Source: Candidatus Bathyarchaeota archaeon
GTDB lineage: Archaea; Thermoproteota; Bathyarchaeia; Bathyarchaeales; Bathycorpusculaceae
NCBI GenBank assembly: GCA_029907545.1
Contig: JARYLR010000002.1
Location: 36,224 to 100,223 of the forward strand
Reading direction: 5' to 3'
Length of the DNA stretch: 64,000 bases
The translations under genes were made by a program, and so were the position numbers. The number at the start of each line of letters is the position of its first letter. Position 1 is the first letter of the stretch. Below, in pieces: positions 25,948-35,401 of the stretch. The notes under the pieces are model-generated. The model saw only the letters and a list, made by a program, of their open reading frames with translations, was not told where the DNA came from and did no database searches.

Positions 25948-26463
25948 ATGACCGAAGAACAGCTTGCACTGCTGGAAGAAGCTCTTGAACTGGAAAAGAA
26001 ACGTTCAGAAGAATACATCACGAAGCTCAAATATCTTCAAGCAGACTTCGAGAACTTCAAAAAGAGAGTTGACAAACATCTTGAAGAAGCCAAAAAGTAC
26101 TGTGGCGAACGCATAATCATGAAGCTCTTAGAAATTGCTGATGAACTAGAGCTTGCTGTGGCTTCTGCTCGTTCGTCCGGCTCTACGGACCCTGTAGTTC
26201 AAGGTGTCGAGATGACGCTTCAGAAGCTCAAGAAGATACTTGAGGCTGAAGGCGTATTCCCGATAGACTGTTTAGGCAAACCCTTTGATCCTACACGGCA
26301 CAATGCTATAGGCAAAGTAGAGAAAGACGGGGTCAAGGAATACACGGTCATTGAGGAGATAAGGAAAGGTTATATCATGAAAGAAAAAGTGATTAGACCG
26401 AGCGTCGTCAAGATTGCAGTGGGATCTACGTCAAAAACCAAAGAAAAAGGTGAAAATGAATGA
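25948..26463 (+). CDS. grpE: Nucleotide exchange factor GrpE
   Basis: A 171-residue co-chaperone. A long N-terminal helix ([14 protein letters not shown]) leads into [12 protein letters not shown], and the C-terminal beta domain has [10 protein letters not shown]. It releases ADP from DnaK. The stop overlaps the dnaK start by four bases; the ribosome site AAGGAG lies 9 bases ahead of its own ATG. First gene of a grpE-dnaK-dnaJ set, an originally bacterial system carried by many mesophilic archaea. Confidence 0.9.
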   Translation: MTEEQLALLEEALELEKKRSEEYITKLKYLQADFENFKKRVDKHLEEAKKYCGERIIMKLLEIADELELAVASARSSGSTDPVVQGVEMTLQKLKKILEAEGVFPIDCLGKPFDPTRHNAIGKVEKDGVKEYTVIEEIRKGYIMKEKVIRPSVVKIAVGSTSKTKEKGENE

Positions 26464-28322
26464 GTAAGGTTGGAGCTGGTGAAAAAGTCTTAGGTATAGA
26501 TTTAGGCACAACAAATTCTGCAGCCGCGATCTTCGAAGGAGGACGCGCAACAGTTATTCCAAGCGCGGAAGGACCTACCATAGCAGGGAAGATGTTTCCT
26601 TCGGTTGTGGCTTTCACCAAGGATGGAACACTTTTAGTTGGTGAACCTGCGAAGAGACAGGCAACCGCTAACCCTGAAGGAACCGTATTTGAGATAAAAA
26701 GGAAGATGGGCACGGACTACACTGTGAACATAGGCGGTAAGCAGTACACTCCGCAGCAGATTTCCGCTTTCATACTTCAGAAGATCAAGAAAGACGCGGA
26801 AACATATCTAGGCATTCCAATAAGAAAGGCGGTTATAACGGTTCCAGCGCACTTCAATGACAATCAGCGCCAAGCCACAAAAGACGCTGGCGAAATTGCA
26901 GGCTTCGAGGTGATGAGGATTATTAACGAGCCTACGGCTGCTTGCCTTGCTTACGGTGTTGACAAGCTTGAAAAGGAAATGAAAATCCTTGTTTTCAGCT
27001 TCGGCGGCGGCACACATGACGTGACGGTGATGGACTTTGGAAAAGGGGTCTTCCAAGTGCTGTCTACGAGTGGAGACACGCAGATCGGCGGAACCGACGT
27101 AGATAAGGCAGTTATGGACTACGTGGTTGAAGAATTTAAGAGGCAGACGAACATTGATTTGGCAAGCGATAAGGCAGCCATGACGCGGCTGAAAGAGGCT
27201 GCTGAAAAGGCAAAGATAGAACTGTCAACCCTTTTGACAACAGACATCGATCTGCCATTCATATACTCCGACTCTTCCGGACCCAAGCATCTGCATCTTA
27301 CGCTTACCCGCGCCAAGCTGGAATCGCTTGTTGAGCCGATAGTTCAGAAGACAGAACGAACCATCATTAAGGCGCTTGAGGACGCAAAGCTGACGCCGAG
27401 GGACATAGACAAGATTATTCTCATAGGCGGCATGACACGAATGCCCTATGTGCAAAGGTTTGTGGAGCAGATTCTCGGCAAACCTGTGGAGAGAGGCGTA
27501 GATCCTATGGAATGTGTAGCTATAGGCGCAGCTATACAGGCAGCCGTCATCACAGGCGAAGTCAAAGACCTACTACTGCTCGACGTCACGCCGCTTTCTC
27601 TGGGAGTAGAGACCTTAGGGCACATCTTCACCAAAGTCATCGAGCGGAACACCACGATCCCTACAAAAAGAAGCCAAATCTTCACGACAGCCGCAGACTT
27701 TCAAACAGCCGTCACAATCCACGTACTCCAAGGAGAGCGCCCCATGGCTCCGGACAACGTTTCTCTAGGAATGTTCAACCTTGAAGGAATTCCACCTGCG
27801 CCCCGAGGGGTTCCACAGATAGAGGTAACTTTCGACATAGACGCCAACGGCATACTCAACGTAACCGCTAAAGACCTAGGCACAGGCAAGGAGGCAAAGA
27901 TCACGATAACCGCCTCTACGAAGCTATCTAAAGAGGAAAAAGAGAGAATGGTCAAGGAGGCAGAGCAGTTCGCGGAACAGGATAGGAAGAAACGTGAAGA
28001 GGCTGAGCTCAGAAACAACGCTGACAACCTCATATACACTGCAGAGAAAACCAAGAAAGACTTGGGAGACAAACTCGCACAAGAACACAAGACCAAAATA
28101 GACTTAGGTGTTTCCGCTTTGAAAGACGCGTTAGCCAGCAACGACTTAGACAAAATAAAAACAAAATCAGAGGAACTTACAAAGATTCTGCAGGAAGTCG
28201 GAACCGCAGTTTACCAGCAGGCTGCCGCGGACTATACAAAGCAGAAGGAGCAACCCGGCGGAGGACAGTCGCCTCCAGGCAGCGGAAAAGTGGTTGACTC
28301 AGAAGACTACAAGGTAAAATAG
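26460..28322 (+). CDS. dnaK: Molecular chaperone DnaK (Hsp70), altered phosphate-2 motif
   Basis: A 620-residue Hsp70. The first phosphate motif G-I-D-L-G-T-T-N-S is normal, as are the R-I-I-N-E-P-T-A-A segment and the adenosine motif [10 protein letters not shown]. The second phosphate motif, usually D-L-G-G-G-T-F-D, reads S-F-G-G-G-T-H-D, so the Asp equivalent to E. coli D194 is Ser180. The substrate domain begins at [15 protein letters not shown], and the lid ends in a short Gly/Pro-rich tail. TTG or GTG starts are not needed: ATG overlaps grpE. It should hold unfolded proteins with DnaJ and GrpE; ATPase rate may be changed. Confidence 0.9.
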   Translation: MSKVGAGEKVLGIDLGTTNSAAAIFEGGRATVIPSAEGPTIAGKMFPSVVAFTKDGTLLVGEPAKRQATANPEGTVFEIKRKMGTDYTVNIGGKQYTPQQISAFILQKIKKDAETYLGIPIRKAVITVPAHFNDNQRQATKDAGEIAGFEVMRIINEPTAACLAYGVDKLEKEMKILVFSFGGGTHDVTVMDFGKGVFQVLSTSGDTQIGGTDVDKAVMDYVVEEFKRQTNIDLASDKAAMTRLKEAAEKAKIELSTLLTTDIDLPFIYSDSSGPKHLHLTLTRAKLESLVEPIVQKTERTIIKALEDAKLTPRDIDKIILIGGMTRMPYVQRFVEQILGKPVERGVDPMECVAIGAAIQAAVITGEVKDLLLLDVTPLSLGVETLGHIFTKVIERNTTIPTKRSQIFTTAADFQTAVTIHVLQGERPMAPDNVSLGMFNLEGIPPAPRGVPQIEVTFDIDANGILNVTAKDLGTGKEAKITITASTKLSKEEKERMVKEAEQFAEQDRKKREEAELRNNADNLIYTAEKTKKDLGDKLAQEHKTKIDLGVSALKDALASNDLDKIKTKSEELTKILQEVGTAVYQQAAADYTKQKEQPGGGQSPPGSGKVVDSEDYKVK

Positions 28323-28376
28323 CAGATGCCGCGCTGTCTTCTAAGGCAATGTAAACAGTGAATTGATGACATAGCA

Positions 28377-29504
28377 ATGGGAGCCAAAAGAGACTACTAT
28401 GAGGTTCTCGGCGTTCCGCGAGACGCTACCAAAGATCAGATTAAAGACGCTTATCGGAAACTGGCTTTGCAGTATCACCCTGACAGAAACAAGTCACCGG
28501 AGGCAGAGGAGAAATTCAAGGAAATCTCCGAGGCCTACGCGGTTCTTTCAGACGACGAGAAACGAAGCCAATACGACCTCCTAGGACACACTGGATTCGA
28601 TCAGCGCTACACGACTGAAGACATATTCAGAGGAGCCGACTTCGAGTCAATATTCGGCGACATAGGCTTCCGTTTCGGCGACCTCTTCAGCTTCTTTTTC
28701 GGCGACCGCTTTCGCGAAAGAGATTTCGGTGAACGAGTCATCAGAGGCAGCGATCTTGCCTACGAGCTTGAGATCACGCTGGAAGAAGTAGCAAAAGGCG
28801 TCGAAAAAGAGATAACTGTGCCAAGAATCGAGAAATGCACGGTATGCAACGGAACAGGAGCAAGCCCGGGCACTTCACCGAAGAAATGTTCACGATGTAA
28901 AGGCAGTGGCAGAATCCAAAACATCAGAAGAAACGGTTTTGCAACATTCGTGCATGTTACACCATGCCCGACCTGCGGAGGAAAAGGCACAATCAACGAG
29001 TCTCCCTGCAAGAACTGCCGAGGCACAGGACTCGAGAGAAAAGAGCGCAGAATCACAGTAAAAATACCGCCAGGAATCGATGAGGGCTACCAGCTTAGAC
29101 TTAAAGGCGAAGGTGAAACACCGCCCAACGGAGGACCACCAGGAGACCTTTACGTTCAGATCCAAATAGCCCCTCACAAATATTTCAAGAGAGATGGAGA
29201 CGACCTGCTCTTCAATTTGGCTGTAGGGTTTCCACAGGCAGCACTAGGCGCCGAAGTAACCGTTCCCACACTTGACGGTGGCACACTCGTGAAGATACGT
29301 CCTGGCACGCAGCCTGGCGAGATAATTAGGGTTAGAGATAAGGGTATGCCTAGATTCCGGAGATATGGGCGCGGCGACTTGTTAGTGCGGGTTGACTTAA
29401 CAGTTCCAGAGAAGCTAACGCAACGCCAGAGGACTTTGCTGGAAGAGCTTGCTAAGGAGTTTAACCAGCCTGTAGGCGGCAAAAAGAGCCGGCTTGTTTT
29501 CTGA
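28377..29504 (+). CDS. dnaJ: Chaperone DnaJ (Hsp40)
   Basis: A 375-residue type I J-protein. J domain residues 1-70 contain Y-H-P-D-R (the HPD motif that triggers DnaK). A Phe-rich G/F region follows, then four zinc-binding CxxCxGxG repeats ([32 protein letters not shown]) and two C-terminal substrate domains. It lies 54 bases after dnaK in the same direction. All key residues are present. Confidence 0.92.
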   Translation: MGAKRDYYEVLGVPRDATKDQIKDAYRKLALQYHPDRNKSPEAEEKFKEISEAYAVLSDDEKRSQYDLLGHTGFDQRYTTEDIFRGADFESIFGDIGFRFGDLFSFFFGDRFRERDFGERVIRGSDLAYELEITLEEVAKGVEKEITVPRIEKCTVCNGTGASPGTSPKKCSRCKGSGRIQNIRRNGFATFVHVTPCPTCGGKGTINESPCKNCRGTGLERKERRITVKIPPGIDEGYQLRLKGEGETPPNGGPPGDLYVQIQIAPHKYFKRDGDDLLFNLAVGFPQAALGAEVTVPTLDGGTLVKIRPGTQPGEIIRVRDKGMPRFRRYGRGDLLVRVDLTVPEKLTQRQRTLLEELAKEFNQPVGGKKSRLVF

Positions 29505-29652
29505 GCTTGTTTTCGCCTAGGCCGTGCTAGAAATAGTCTCATTTGACATCAAAATTTGATTCATGCATATTCGGCGAGAACTGTCTGGAATAGTGTTTTT
29601 TAGGAAATTTTAAATATAGATACGCGGTAATTGTCTAGTTGAGGTTGCAGTC

Positions 29653-29703
29653 GTGGCTAAATCCTCTAAAGGAAAGAAGAAGAAAGGCGGAAAGAAGAAA
29701 TAG
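29653..29703 (+). CDS. Possible 16-residue Lys/Gly-rich peptide
   Basis: GTG at 29653 opens a 16-codon frame, M-A-K-S-S-K-G-K-K-K-K-G-G-K-K-K, closed by TAG. A box A-like TTTTAAATATAG lies about 45 bases upstream and GAGG about 8 bases upstream of the GTG, so it has the signals of a real gene. It is too short to test by eye; poly-Lys from AAG/AAA runs can also arise by chance. Confidence 0.3.
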   Translation: MAKSSKGKKKKGGKKK

Positions 29704-29883
29704 GAAAGTAGCATCCTAAGAATTCCAGCTTCCCATTTTCTTACTTCAAGTATGTCGCCATGTTTCCTGCTGATCTGCAAAGATGAATGCCTTCGCTATT
29801 GTTAGTTTGAATTAGTATTCAGGGTTAACAAGGTATAACTCAAGCCTACGTAGAAGTTAGCTTTAGGTGCATGGTCATTGGGC

Positions 29884-30438
29884 ATGCTAGATGCCAACGA
29901 GTTTACGGTTGATCAGCGTCTTCTATCGGTGAGAAATACTTATGTTTTAAAGAATAGACTTGGCGAGCAGCTAGGTTTCATCAAGCAGGAGTTTGTCAGC
30001 TGGGGTCCGCATTTCTGGTTTGAAGACAATGCAGCTAACCGTCTAGGCGAAATCGATGGGAAAGTCCTTACTGCTTATCATGAGTACGCGATCAAAGATG
30101 GAGACGGAAAAGTGAAAGCTAGAATTAAGAAGAAAATTCTGAAGCTCTTTGGCAGCGAATGGTGGATGGAAGATGCAGAAGGCCGCGAAATAGCTAGGAT
30201 AAAGGGCAATGTTGTTCGTCATACGTACGAGATTGTGTCTCCAGCTAAGGAAGTCATAGCCAGAGTGCATTTGAACTGGGCAACCATAGGAGACGAGTAC
30301 TGTGTGGAAATTGTGAAACAAGGTTTTGATCCTCTGCTTGTGTTAGGCTACGCGGTCGCGATGGATCATGTTGAGCATCGGGGTAGAAGCCAAGTGGGAA
30401 CGGAAATGAAGACCGTGGTAAGGCTCTTGGGAAGATAA
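29884..30438 (+). CDS. LURP-one-related (DUF567) family protein
   Basis: A 184-residue beta-barrel protein of the LURP1-like/scramblase-like fold: repeated strands such as L-L-S-V-R-N-T-Y-V-L, F-W-F-E-D, G-K-V-L-T-A-Y-H-E-Y and W-W-M-E-D-A-E-G-R-E-I-A-R-I-K-G-N. Function in archaea is unknown. A TTG at 29878 precedes the chosen ATG by two codons. It is a single gene. Confidence 0.7.
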   Translation: MLDANEFTVDQRLLSVRNTYVLKNRLGEQLGFIKQEFVSWGPHFWFEDNAANRLGEIDGKVLTAYHEYAIKDGDGKVKARIKKKILKLFGSEWWMEDAEGREIARIKGNVVRHTYEIVSPAKEVIARVHLNWATIGDEYCVEIVKQGFDPLLVLGYAVAMDHVEHRGRSQVGTEMKTVVRLLGR

Positions 30439-30605
30439 GACGCATCCTTGTCACTTTTCAGCGGGATTCTTTCTTTAAGCTGTTTGCACCTGTGTCTGAG
30501 CTATTTGGAAAGCCAGTCTCGTCTACCCTTTTTATGTTTATGAGAGTCGGCTTGGTTTCTATGAGAAGTTATTTAGGTGAGGAGGCGAATAGTCGCTGTT
30601 GTGAC

Positions 30606-31046
30606 ATGACTATGTTTTCCAACAAGCAAGTTGAGGCAACCGTTGGTCACGTAGGAATCGAAGTCACCAATCTTGCCCGTTCAGAGAAGTTCTATAAGGC
30701 ATTGCTTGGAGCACTTGGCTTCAATGTTATAATGGACACTGAAGATGGAGTAGGGTTCTCGAACCAGAATTTTTCAGTATGGGTTAGCACTTTGTCGCCA
30801 TCAAGGGTTAAACGTGCGGCTCCAACTGGAGAGGAATTCGTTGTGGCAGATCATCTTGCGATCCTCGTTCAGGACAAGGAAACGGTCTATGGCATCGAGG
30901 CAGAAATGAAGAAGAACGGCTTTGAAGCATTGTTCCCTTGCGAAGAGCATCCTCAATTTGAACCCGGATATTACGCGGTTTCGTTCTGTGACCCCGACAA
31001 TTATGTGATTGAGATCTACACTAGAGAGAAACCACATAGATTTTAG
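30606..31046 (+). CDS. VOC (glyoxalase/bleomycin-resistance) family protein
   Basis: About 146 residues from ATG 30606 (ATG 30612 is also possible). The fold starts V-G-H-V-G-I-E-V, has A-D-H-L-A-I-L-V in the middle and ends F-C-D-P-D-N-Y-V-I-E-I-Y, giving the expected His and Glu metal ligands. The substrate is unknown. The frame extends 38 codons further upstream without family likeness. Confidence 0.75.
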   Translation: MTMFSNKQVEATVGHVGIEVTNLARSEKFYKALLGALGFNVIMDTEDGVGFSNQNFSVWVSTLSPSRVKRAAPTGEEFVVADHLAILVQDKETVYGIEAEMKKNGFEALFPCEEHPQFEPGYYAVSFCDPDNYVIEIYTREKPHRF

Positions 31047-31109
31047 TCTGGTGAATCATCGACAGCGCAATGCTGAGGGTATAGGCCTAAGATTTGAGGT
31101 CAAAAGCCT

Positions 31110-32095
31110 TCAAGGCGTTAGATATGTATGCCAGCCTTGTTTTTTATGCGTAAAGATTTTGATGGAGATTGAGGTTATGACTGCTGCTCCAAGGGCAAGT
31201 GCTCCTGCCGAAATGCACGCCAAGGCCAGTGTTCGATAAGGCTGTTCTTCTGTGAACCTGTTTCCATACATTACTGATTCAACAATGAAGGGCGAAGCTG
31301 CTATGGGCGCGGTCTTGTTAGTCAAAACCGTATTTGCAATGTCTTTCGGAATAGGTTGCTCACTAATGGAAAGTCCGATGGAGGAGGGAACTGAAACAAA
31401 CCCTGAGAAGATATAGTTGCCTTCTATGCCGGCGGATGTGAACTGTCCAGTGTAATTTCTATGCTCTGGAATGTAGTTGCCTTCAGTTGTGGAGAATCTC
31501 AAGTACGGATAGTGATGTTGTACACGCCTCCAGTGGTGTTACCAATAGACGGGAACTTAACATAGAGCACGGCAACTTTGTTAATCATCAATGCTTCTGG
31601 AGGCGGCACCACGGTAGTAATGTGAGTTGTGAAAGTGCTTCCGTCAACCATTTCTGCGGTGTCGTAGCTTATTGTCTCGGTTGGCAGAGAGTAACGGTAC
31701 TCAAATGTTGTGATTGACATCAAACATCCGCCACTGAGAATTAATCCAATAGCTATTACTGTTAGACTAAGCTGAATCATACGTGGAATTCGTTTACGCT
31801 TGGACAACGCAGTGTCTCTCGGAGTAGTTTTTGGTGCCTCCTCCACCTTTTCCATCAAGGCAACGGCTCCCTCGCCCATATTAGAGAGCCGGTACATACC
31901 GTTCTCTGCCTTTGAAACAAGCGCTTTCAGAGAGTCAAGATGGTACGTCAGAAAGGAGTTGGTGACGTTAAAGAGTTTTTGCATATCAGTGAAACCATGA
32001 GGCCCTTCGGCAAGAATCCTCAATATTTTACGACGTATTGGATGCTTTAAAGCAGCGAAAACTAAAGTGTATGTCTCTTCTTCAAATTCAGCCAT
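31110..32095 (-). pseudogene. HTH regulator with membrane-anchored external domain, broken in the middle
   Basis: The first part (ATG 32095 to TGA at 31499) has an ArsR-like winged helix (H-P-I-R-R-K-I-L-R-I-L), a transmembrane helix near residues 105-127 and the start of an external beta domain. The second frame (31502-31110) continues that domain (R-F-S-T-T-E-G-N-Y) and adds a second membrane helix and a basic tail. Joined, they make a roughly 328-residue HTH-TM-domain-TM protein, a layout known from archaeal membrane regulators. One missing base at about 31500 explains the break; the TGA/TTG overlap could also allow restart. Confidence 0.6.
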
Positions 32096-32226
32096 TTTTG
32101 GATCCTCAATTTAGGATGCAAGAAGCTGCAACAAAAGACTTCTGGTAAAGGAAACTTGACTAAAGAATTTTTGACGAGTTGAGGAAAAACAGTCTAAAAA
32201 GCTCTCTACTTTGCTATAGGGGTTTT

Positions 32227-32400
32227 TGGTGGGGCCGGCCGGATTTGAACCGACGACCTTTCCCCGAGACCGACTCTTGATCAGCCTCTACGGGTTTCTC
32301 CTTTGGCCGCTCCAGAACCTCGTCATTCCGCATCGCGGTCCGCAAACCCGTCTGTTTGCGTTCTGGAGCCCGTCGTCATACCTGCCTAGACTACGACCCC
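32227..32400 (-). tRNA. tRNA-Trp (CCA) with two predicted introns
   Basis: The acceptor 5' strand GGGGTCG starts at 32400 and pairs with CGGCCCC; discriminator A at 32230 and an encoded CCA follow. The T arm is GTCGG-TTCAAAT-CCGGC. The anticodon stem ACGGG/CCCGT encloses CTCCAGA after removal of a 67-base intron at 32296-32362. That intron sits at the canonical 37/38 site with a textbook bulge-helix-bulge: CTCC/GGAG helix with 3-base bulges AGA and AAA. About 30 extra bases in the variable region form a second likely intron, 32261-32288, with helix CCCG/CGGG, bulges TAG and GAA and an 8-pair inner stem. The gene lies 4 kb from trpS. Confidence 0.85.
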
Positions 32401-32436
32401 ACTACCCACGGTTTTCAAGAAAACTGTGACGAAATC

Positions 32437-32447
32437 GGATATATGCG
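32437..32447 (-). promoter_or_regulatory. TATA box of the tRNA-Trp gene
   Basis: Reverse strand CGCATATATCC, centred about 42 bases before the tRNA 5' end, so transcription should start about 10-15 bases upstream of the mature end. Confidence 0.5.
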
Positions 32448-32497
32448 TTATTCCCCCTTACCGCATGTCACAAAAACTAAACAAAACCAACCCACCC

Positions 32498-32510
32498 TAT
32501 ATATAAAGGG
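32498..32510 (+). promoter_or_regulatory. Strong TATA box ahead of 5S rRNA
   Basis: CTATATATAAAGG, set between C and G runs. It is about 120 bases before the mature 5S, implying a long precursor leader. Confidence 0.5.
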
Positions 32511-32615
32511 GGCTAGACACACCCACGACCAAACACACAGTCTCTCAACAAGACTCTCACAAACCAAACTCCACAAGTCTTGCAGTAGCGTGAAAGCGAA
32601 AGCTTAATCAACCAA

Positions 32616-32768
32616 GCCTATAGGAGTATTCTGGGGTCAGCCGGTCATAGGGTGCGGGCTCCACCTGATCCCATTCCGAACTCAGAAGTTAAACCGCGCT
32701 CCGTTCCCAGCTGTAGTCTGGTCTTCGGCCACGCGAACCTGGGAAAGCTGGCAGCCCCATCTATAGGC
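32616..32768 (+). repeat. Inverted repeat bracketing the 5S rRNA
   Basis: GCCTATAG at 32616-32623 and its exact complement CTATAGGC at 32761-32768 flank the 5S gene. In the precursor they would extend the terminal stem, a likely processing stem. Eight exact pairs at this spacing are unlikely by chance. Confidence 0.6.
32632..32759 (+). rRNA. 5S ribosomal RNA
   Basis: About 128 bases. The ends TGGGG and CCCCA pair as helix I. The conserved loop C segment C-C-G-A-A-C-T-C-A-G-A-A-G-T-T-A-A-A is present, and the helix V/loop E region runs through C-T-T-C-G-G and G-C-G-A-A-C-C-T-G-G-G. It is not linked to 16S or 23S within the window and diverges from the tRNA-Trp gene. Confidence 0.9.
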
Positions 32769-32846
32769 ACAATTATATATTTTTCCACGTAGAATTAGCT
32801 AAAACTTATAACCAACCATACATTAGACTTCCAGCAAGGTGACATA

Positions 32847-33983
32847 ATGAATCCCCTAATTATGCTTACTACGCTGCAATACAGCGTCGCACAATTCATC
32901 CCCGGCGGAGACTGGATTATCCAGCTAATCTTCTACCTCTTCTTCTTCATCTTTATCCTTTACGGGCAGAAAATTCAGATGTACGTCATGATCCGTGAGG
33001 TTCAAGGCTCCCTATACAGGCTGAAATACATCAGGGACGAAGGACGCAAAATCACGATAGAAACCATCAACGAAATCGGCAAGCCCCAAAGCGACCCCAC
33101 CCCAAGAGTAGACAGATTTCTCGAATATTTCACCATCTCACCACAATCCCTTGACCCAGCAGGTATCGTCTGGAAACTCGAGCACATCCTCAACATCAGA
33201 GACGCGCGCTTCAAAGACGAAGTCAAACTCATGGCGCCCTCAGCAGACAAAACCCAAGCCCACAACCTAGAAAACACCCTCGAGGCTGCAATGGCGCTAA
33301 ACTACATCTACAAAATCATCAGACACTTCTACTTGCTCGGAAAGAAGACCCTAAGCCTCTACGTAATAATGCAGCTACAAATGGTTCTACCACTCGTCAT
33401 GCGAGAAGCCGAAGCCTACGCAAGCGCACTAAAAGCCTTCGCATACGGACAACCCATAGGCGACGGCGCCGGCGCACTCGTAGCCGCCAGCCTCATGCAC
33501 GGCCACGAAACAAGAAAAATCCCCGAAGACTGTGTCGTAGCAACCGTACAAATAGAAGGCAGAAGCGCATTCGTAATCAAAGCTGAAGGACCAGGAGGAA
33601 ACGTAGGCAAACCCGGAGACGCAATCAAAACAATCATCGAAGAAAATGAGGGCAAAATAGCAAACATAATCATGATCGATGCTGCCCTAAAACTTGAAGG
33701 CGAACCCGTCGGCGAAGTTGCCGAAGGCGTTGGTGCCGCTATTGGAGGACCAGGAGTCGACCAGTTCAAAATCGAGGAAGCGATCTTGAAACATCGCATC
33801 CCGATAAACGCGGTCATAGTCAGAGAAGATGTTGGCGATGCTGTATCACCAATGCGGAAAGAGATCTTTGACGCCGTGGACAAGGCAATCGAAAGAATCA
33901 AGCAAGTGATCCTAGAGAAAACAAAAGAAGGGGACAAAGTGATCATCGCGGGAATAGGCAACACAATTGGAATAGGACAGTAG
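32847..33983 (+). CDS. DUF1512 family membrane-anchored protein
   Basis: A 378-residue archaeal protein with one N-terminal membrane helix (about residues 24-42, I-I-Q-L-I-F-Y-L-F-F-F-I-F) and a large soluble domain. Conserved-looking parts are A-E-G-P-G-G-N-V-G-K-P-G-D-A-I and I-G-G-P-G-V-D-Q-F-K-I-E, with a C-terminal G-I-G-N-T-I-G-I-G. The family is widespread in archaea and has no known role; the Gly-rich loops could bind nucleotide. The next gene starts 14 bases after its stop with its ribosome site (GGAGGA) just past it. Confidence 0.75.
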   Translation: MNPLIMLTTLQYSVAQFIPGGDWIIQLIFYLFFFIFILYGQKIQMYVMIREVQGSLYRLKYIRDEGRKITIETINEIGKPQSDPTPRVDRFLEYFTISPQSLDPAGIVWKLEHILNIRDARFKDEVKLMAPSADKTQAHNLENTLEAAMALNYIYKIIRHFYLLGKKTLSLYVIMQLQMVLPLVMREAEAYASALKAFAYGQPIGDGAGALVAASLMHGHETRKIPEDCVVATVQIEGRSAFVIKAEGPGGNVGKPGDAIKTIIEENEGKIANIIMIDAALKLEGEPVGEVAEGVGAAIGGPGVDQFKIEEAILKHRIPINAVIVREDVGDAVSPMRKEIFDAVDKAIERIKQVILEKTKEGDKVIIAGIGNTIGIGQ

Positions 33984-33996
33984 GAGGAGATGAACA

Positions 33997-34413
33997 ATGC
34001 AGGAAGCATCATCTGATCGAACTCGAGTCTCACCATACATATGGTTACTTGTCATCATCACCGTAGCCATATCACTGATACTGCTGCTGCTAGCGCTTCA
34101 GGAAATAACCAGCGAGCAAAAAGATGAAACCTTAGCAACCTACCTGCTGCTTGCAGGAGCAGTTTTGCTTGGATCCGCAGCGTACGCGATGATCCAGACA
34201 AGAAAACGGGTTTTCCGCGCAAAAATTGAGTCTCATCCTATCATGACCACGATTGAATGTAAAAAGTGCGGTTTCAAAAGCACAAGAGAGTTCCAACGCG
34301 GTGACTACATATTCAAAGAAAGCGAAAGATGCCAAAAATGCGGCAACCCAACGATTATAGCCGCCATATATAGGGAAGTCAAGGAAAAAGAAAAAAAGCG
34401 CTTCACATCCTAG
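33997..34413 (+). CDS. Membrane protein with zinc ribbon, unknown
   Basis: A 138-residue protein with two membrane helices (about 12-35 and 45-66) and a cytosolic zinc ribbon C-K-K-C-G-F ... C-Q-K-C-G-N. Coupled to the DUF1512 gene. A nearby ATG at 33990 is in another frame and stops after eight codons. The 3' ends of this gene and the convergent map gene overlap by four bases. Confidence 0.65.
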   Translation: MQEASSDRTRVSPYIWLLVIITVAISLILLLLALQEITSEQKDETLATYLLLAGAVLLGSAAYAMIQTRKRVFRAKIESHPIMTTIECKKCGFKSTREFQRGDYIFKESERCQKCGNPTIIAAIYREVKEKEKKRFTS

Positions 34414-35318
34414 GTCAGAACTTTGCATCCATCCTTAACTACTAAGACTGTGTGCTCGGCTTGGGCAACAGGTTTTCGGCTTGCCTCAACAAACATAGGG
34501 TACTCGACAAGCGCCTTAGAAGATAGCAGCTCTCTGAAAGCTTCTTTATAATGGCTTTTGGGCACAATATCTTGCAGCCAACGCTCTGCAAAAGGAAGCG
34601 TCTTGAAACTCTCTTCGATGTATTGCAGAAGCTGCTTTGCATACGGGTTTTTCTGCGGCTTCGGCTTCGATAAGCGAAATATCGTTGTTTCTTCGCCATT
34701 TTCAACCCTTCCTGCAGCATTGGGAAGCGTTACAAAAGGCTCAACAGCATACGTGTAGCCCAACTTTATTCTAGATGAAATGAGGTGCGCAACATTAGGC
34801 AGAGAAGTCCCCGCGTGAACAAGGTAGCGTCCAACCTGATGTCCAGTTAGGTTTGAAACAGGTTTTAGCCCGCGTGTTATTATAGTTTTTTCTATGGTTG
34901 CGCCTAGTTTCGACGTGGACAGTTCGGGGCGAATGTTTTCTATTGCAGTTTTCAGCGCAGCCTCCGCGGCTTCCACAAGAATCGCATATTCAGGGTTGAA
35001 ACAGACCGTTATTGCCGTGTCTGTCACGTAACCATCTACATGCGCGCCAATATCAACCTTAACCAGCGATTTTGAAGGTATTCTTGTATTGTCTTCTGGC
35101 GGCGAAGTGTAATGCGCTGCAATCTCGTTTATAGAGACGTTGCATGGGAAAGCAGGCTTGCCGCCTTTCTCCTTAATCAAGTTCTCAGCCCTTTCGCAGA
35201 TGTCAATGACTGGCATGTCTTCTTGAACTATACCTCTAATCTTTTCCCGCGTTTCGCGTAGGATCTGCCCCGATTTTCGAAGCTTTTCTAGAACGCCTTG
35301 GTCAAAGCTGTTCATCAC
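34410..35318 (-). CDS. map: Methionine aminopeptidase, type II
   Basis: A 302-residue metalloprotease that removes initiator Met. The pita-bread metal ligands are D-I-G-A-H (Asp), D-T-A (Asp), G-H-Q (His), the Glu in V-E-P-F and the final Glu in A-E-H-T-V. The substrate His is in A-A-H-Y-T. The insert between the last ligands marks the archaeal/eukaryotic type II. Length is normal and no targeting signal is present. Confidence 0.92.
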   Translation of the reverse strand: MMNSFDQGVLEKLRKSGQILRETREKIRGIVQEDMPVIDICERAENLIKEKGGKPAFPCNVSINEIAAHYTSPPEDNTRIPSKSLVKVDIGAHVDGYVTDTAITVCFNPEYAILVEAAEAALKTAIENIRPELSTSKLGATIEKTIITRGLKPVSNLTGHQVGRYLVHAGTSLPNVAHLISSRIKLGYTYAVEPFVTLPNAAGRVENGEETTIFRLSKPKPQKNPYAKQLLQYIEESFKTLPFAERWLQDIVPKSHYKEAFRELLSSKALVEYPMFVEASRKPVAQAEHTVLVVKDGCKVLT

Positions 35319-35401
35319 GTTCTCACTTTGAGTTGTTCACGTTTTATTGCTTAGAGTTTAAAAGGTTTGATAAACCCATCAGTTTTCGGTACAGATCTCA
35401 C

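Noticed and set aside
32231..32400. Reading the tRNA as a class II tRNA with a long variable arm
   Set aside because: The 37/38 bulge-helix-bulge gives a clear Trp anticodon, and tRNA-Trp is class I; a second intron explains the extra bases better.
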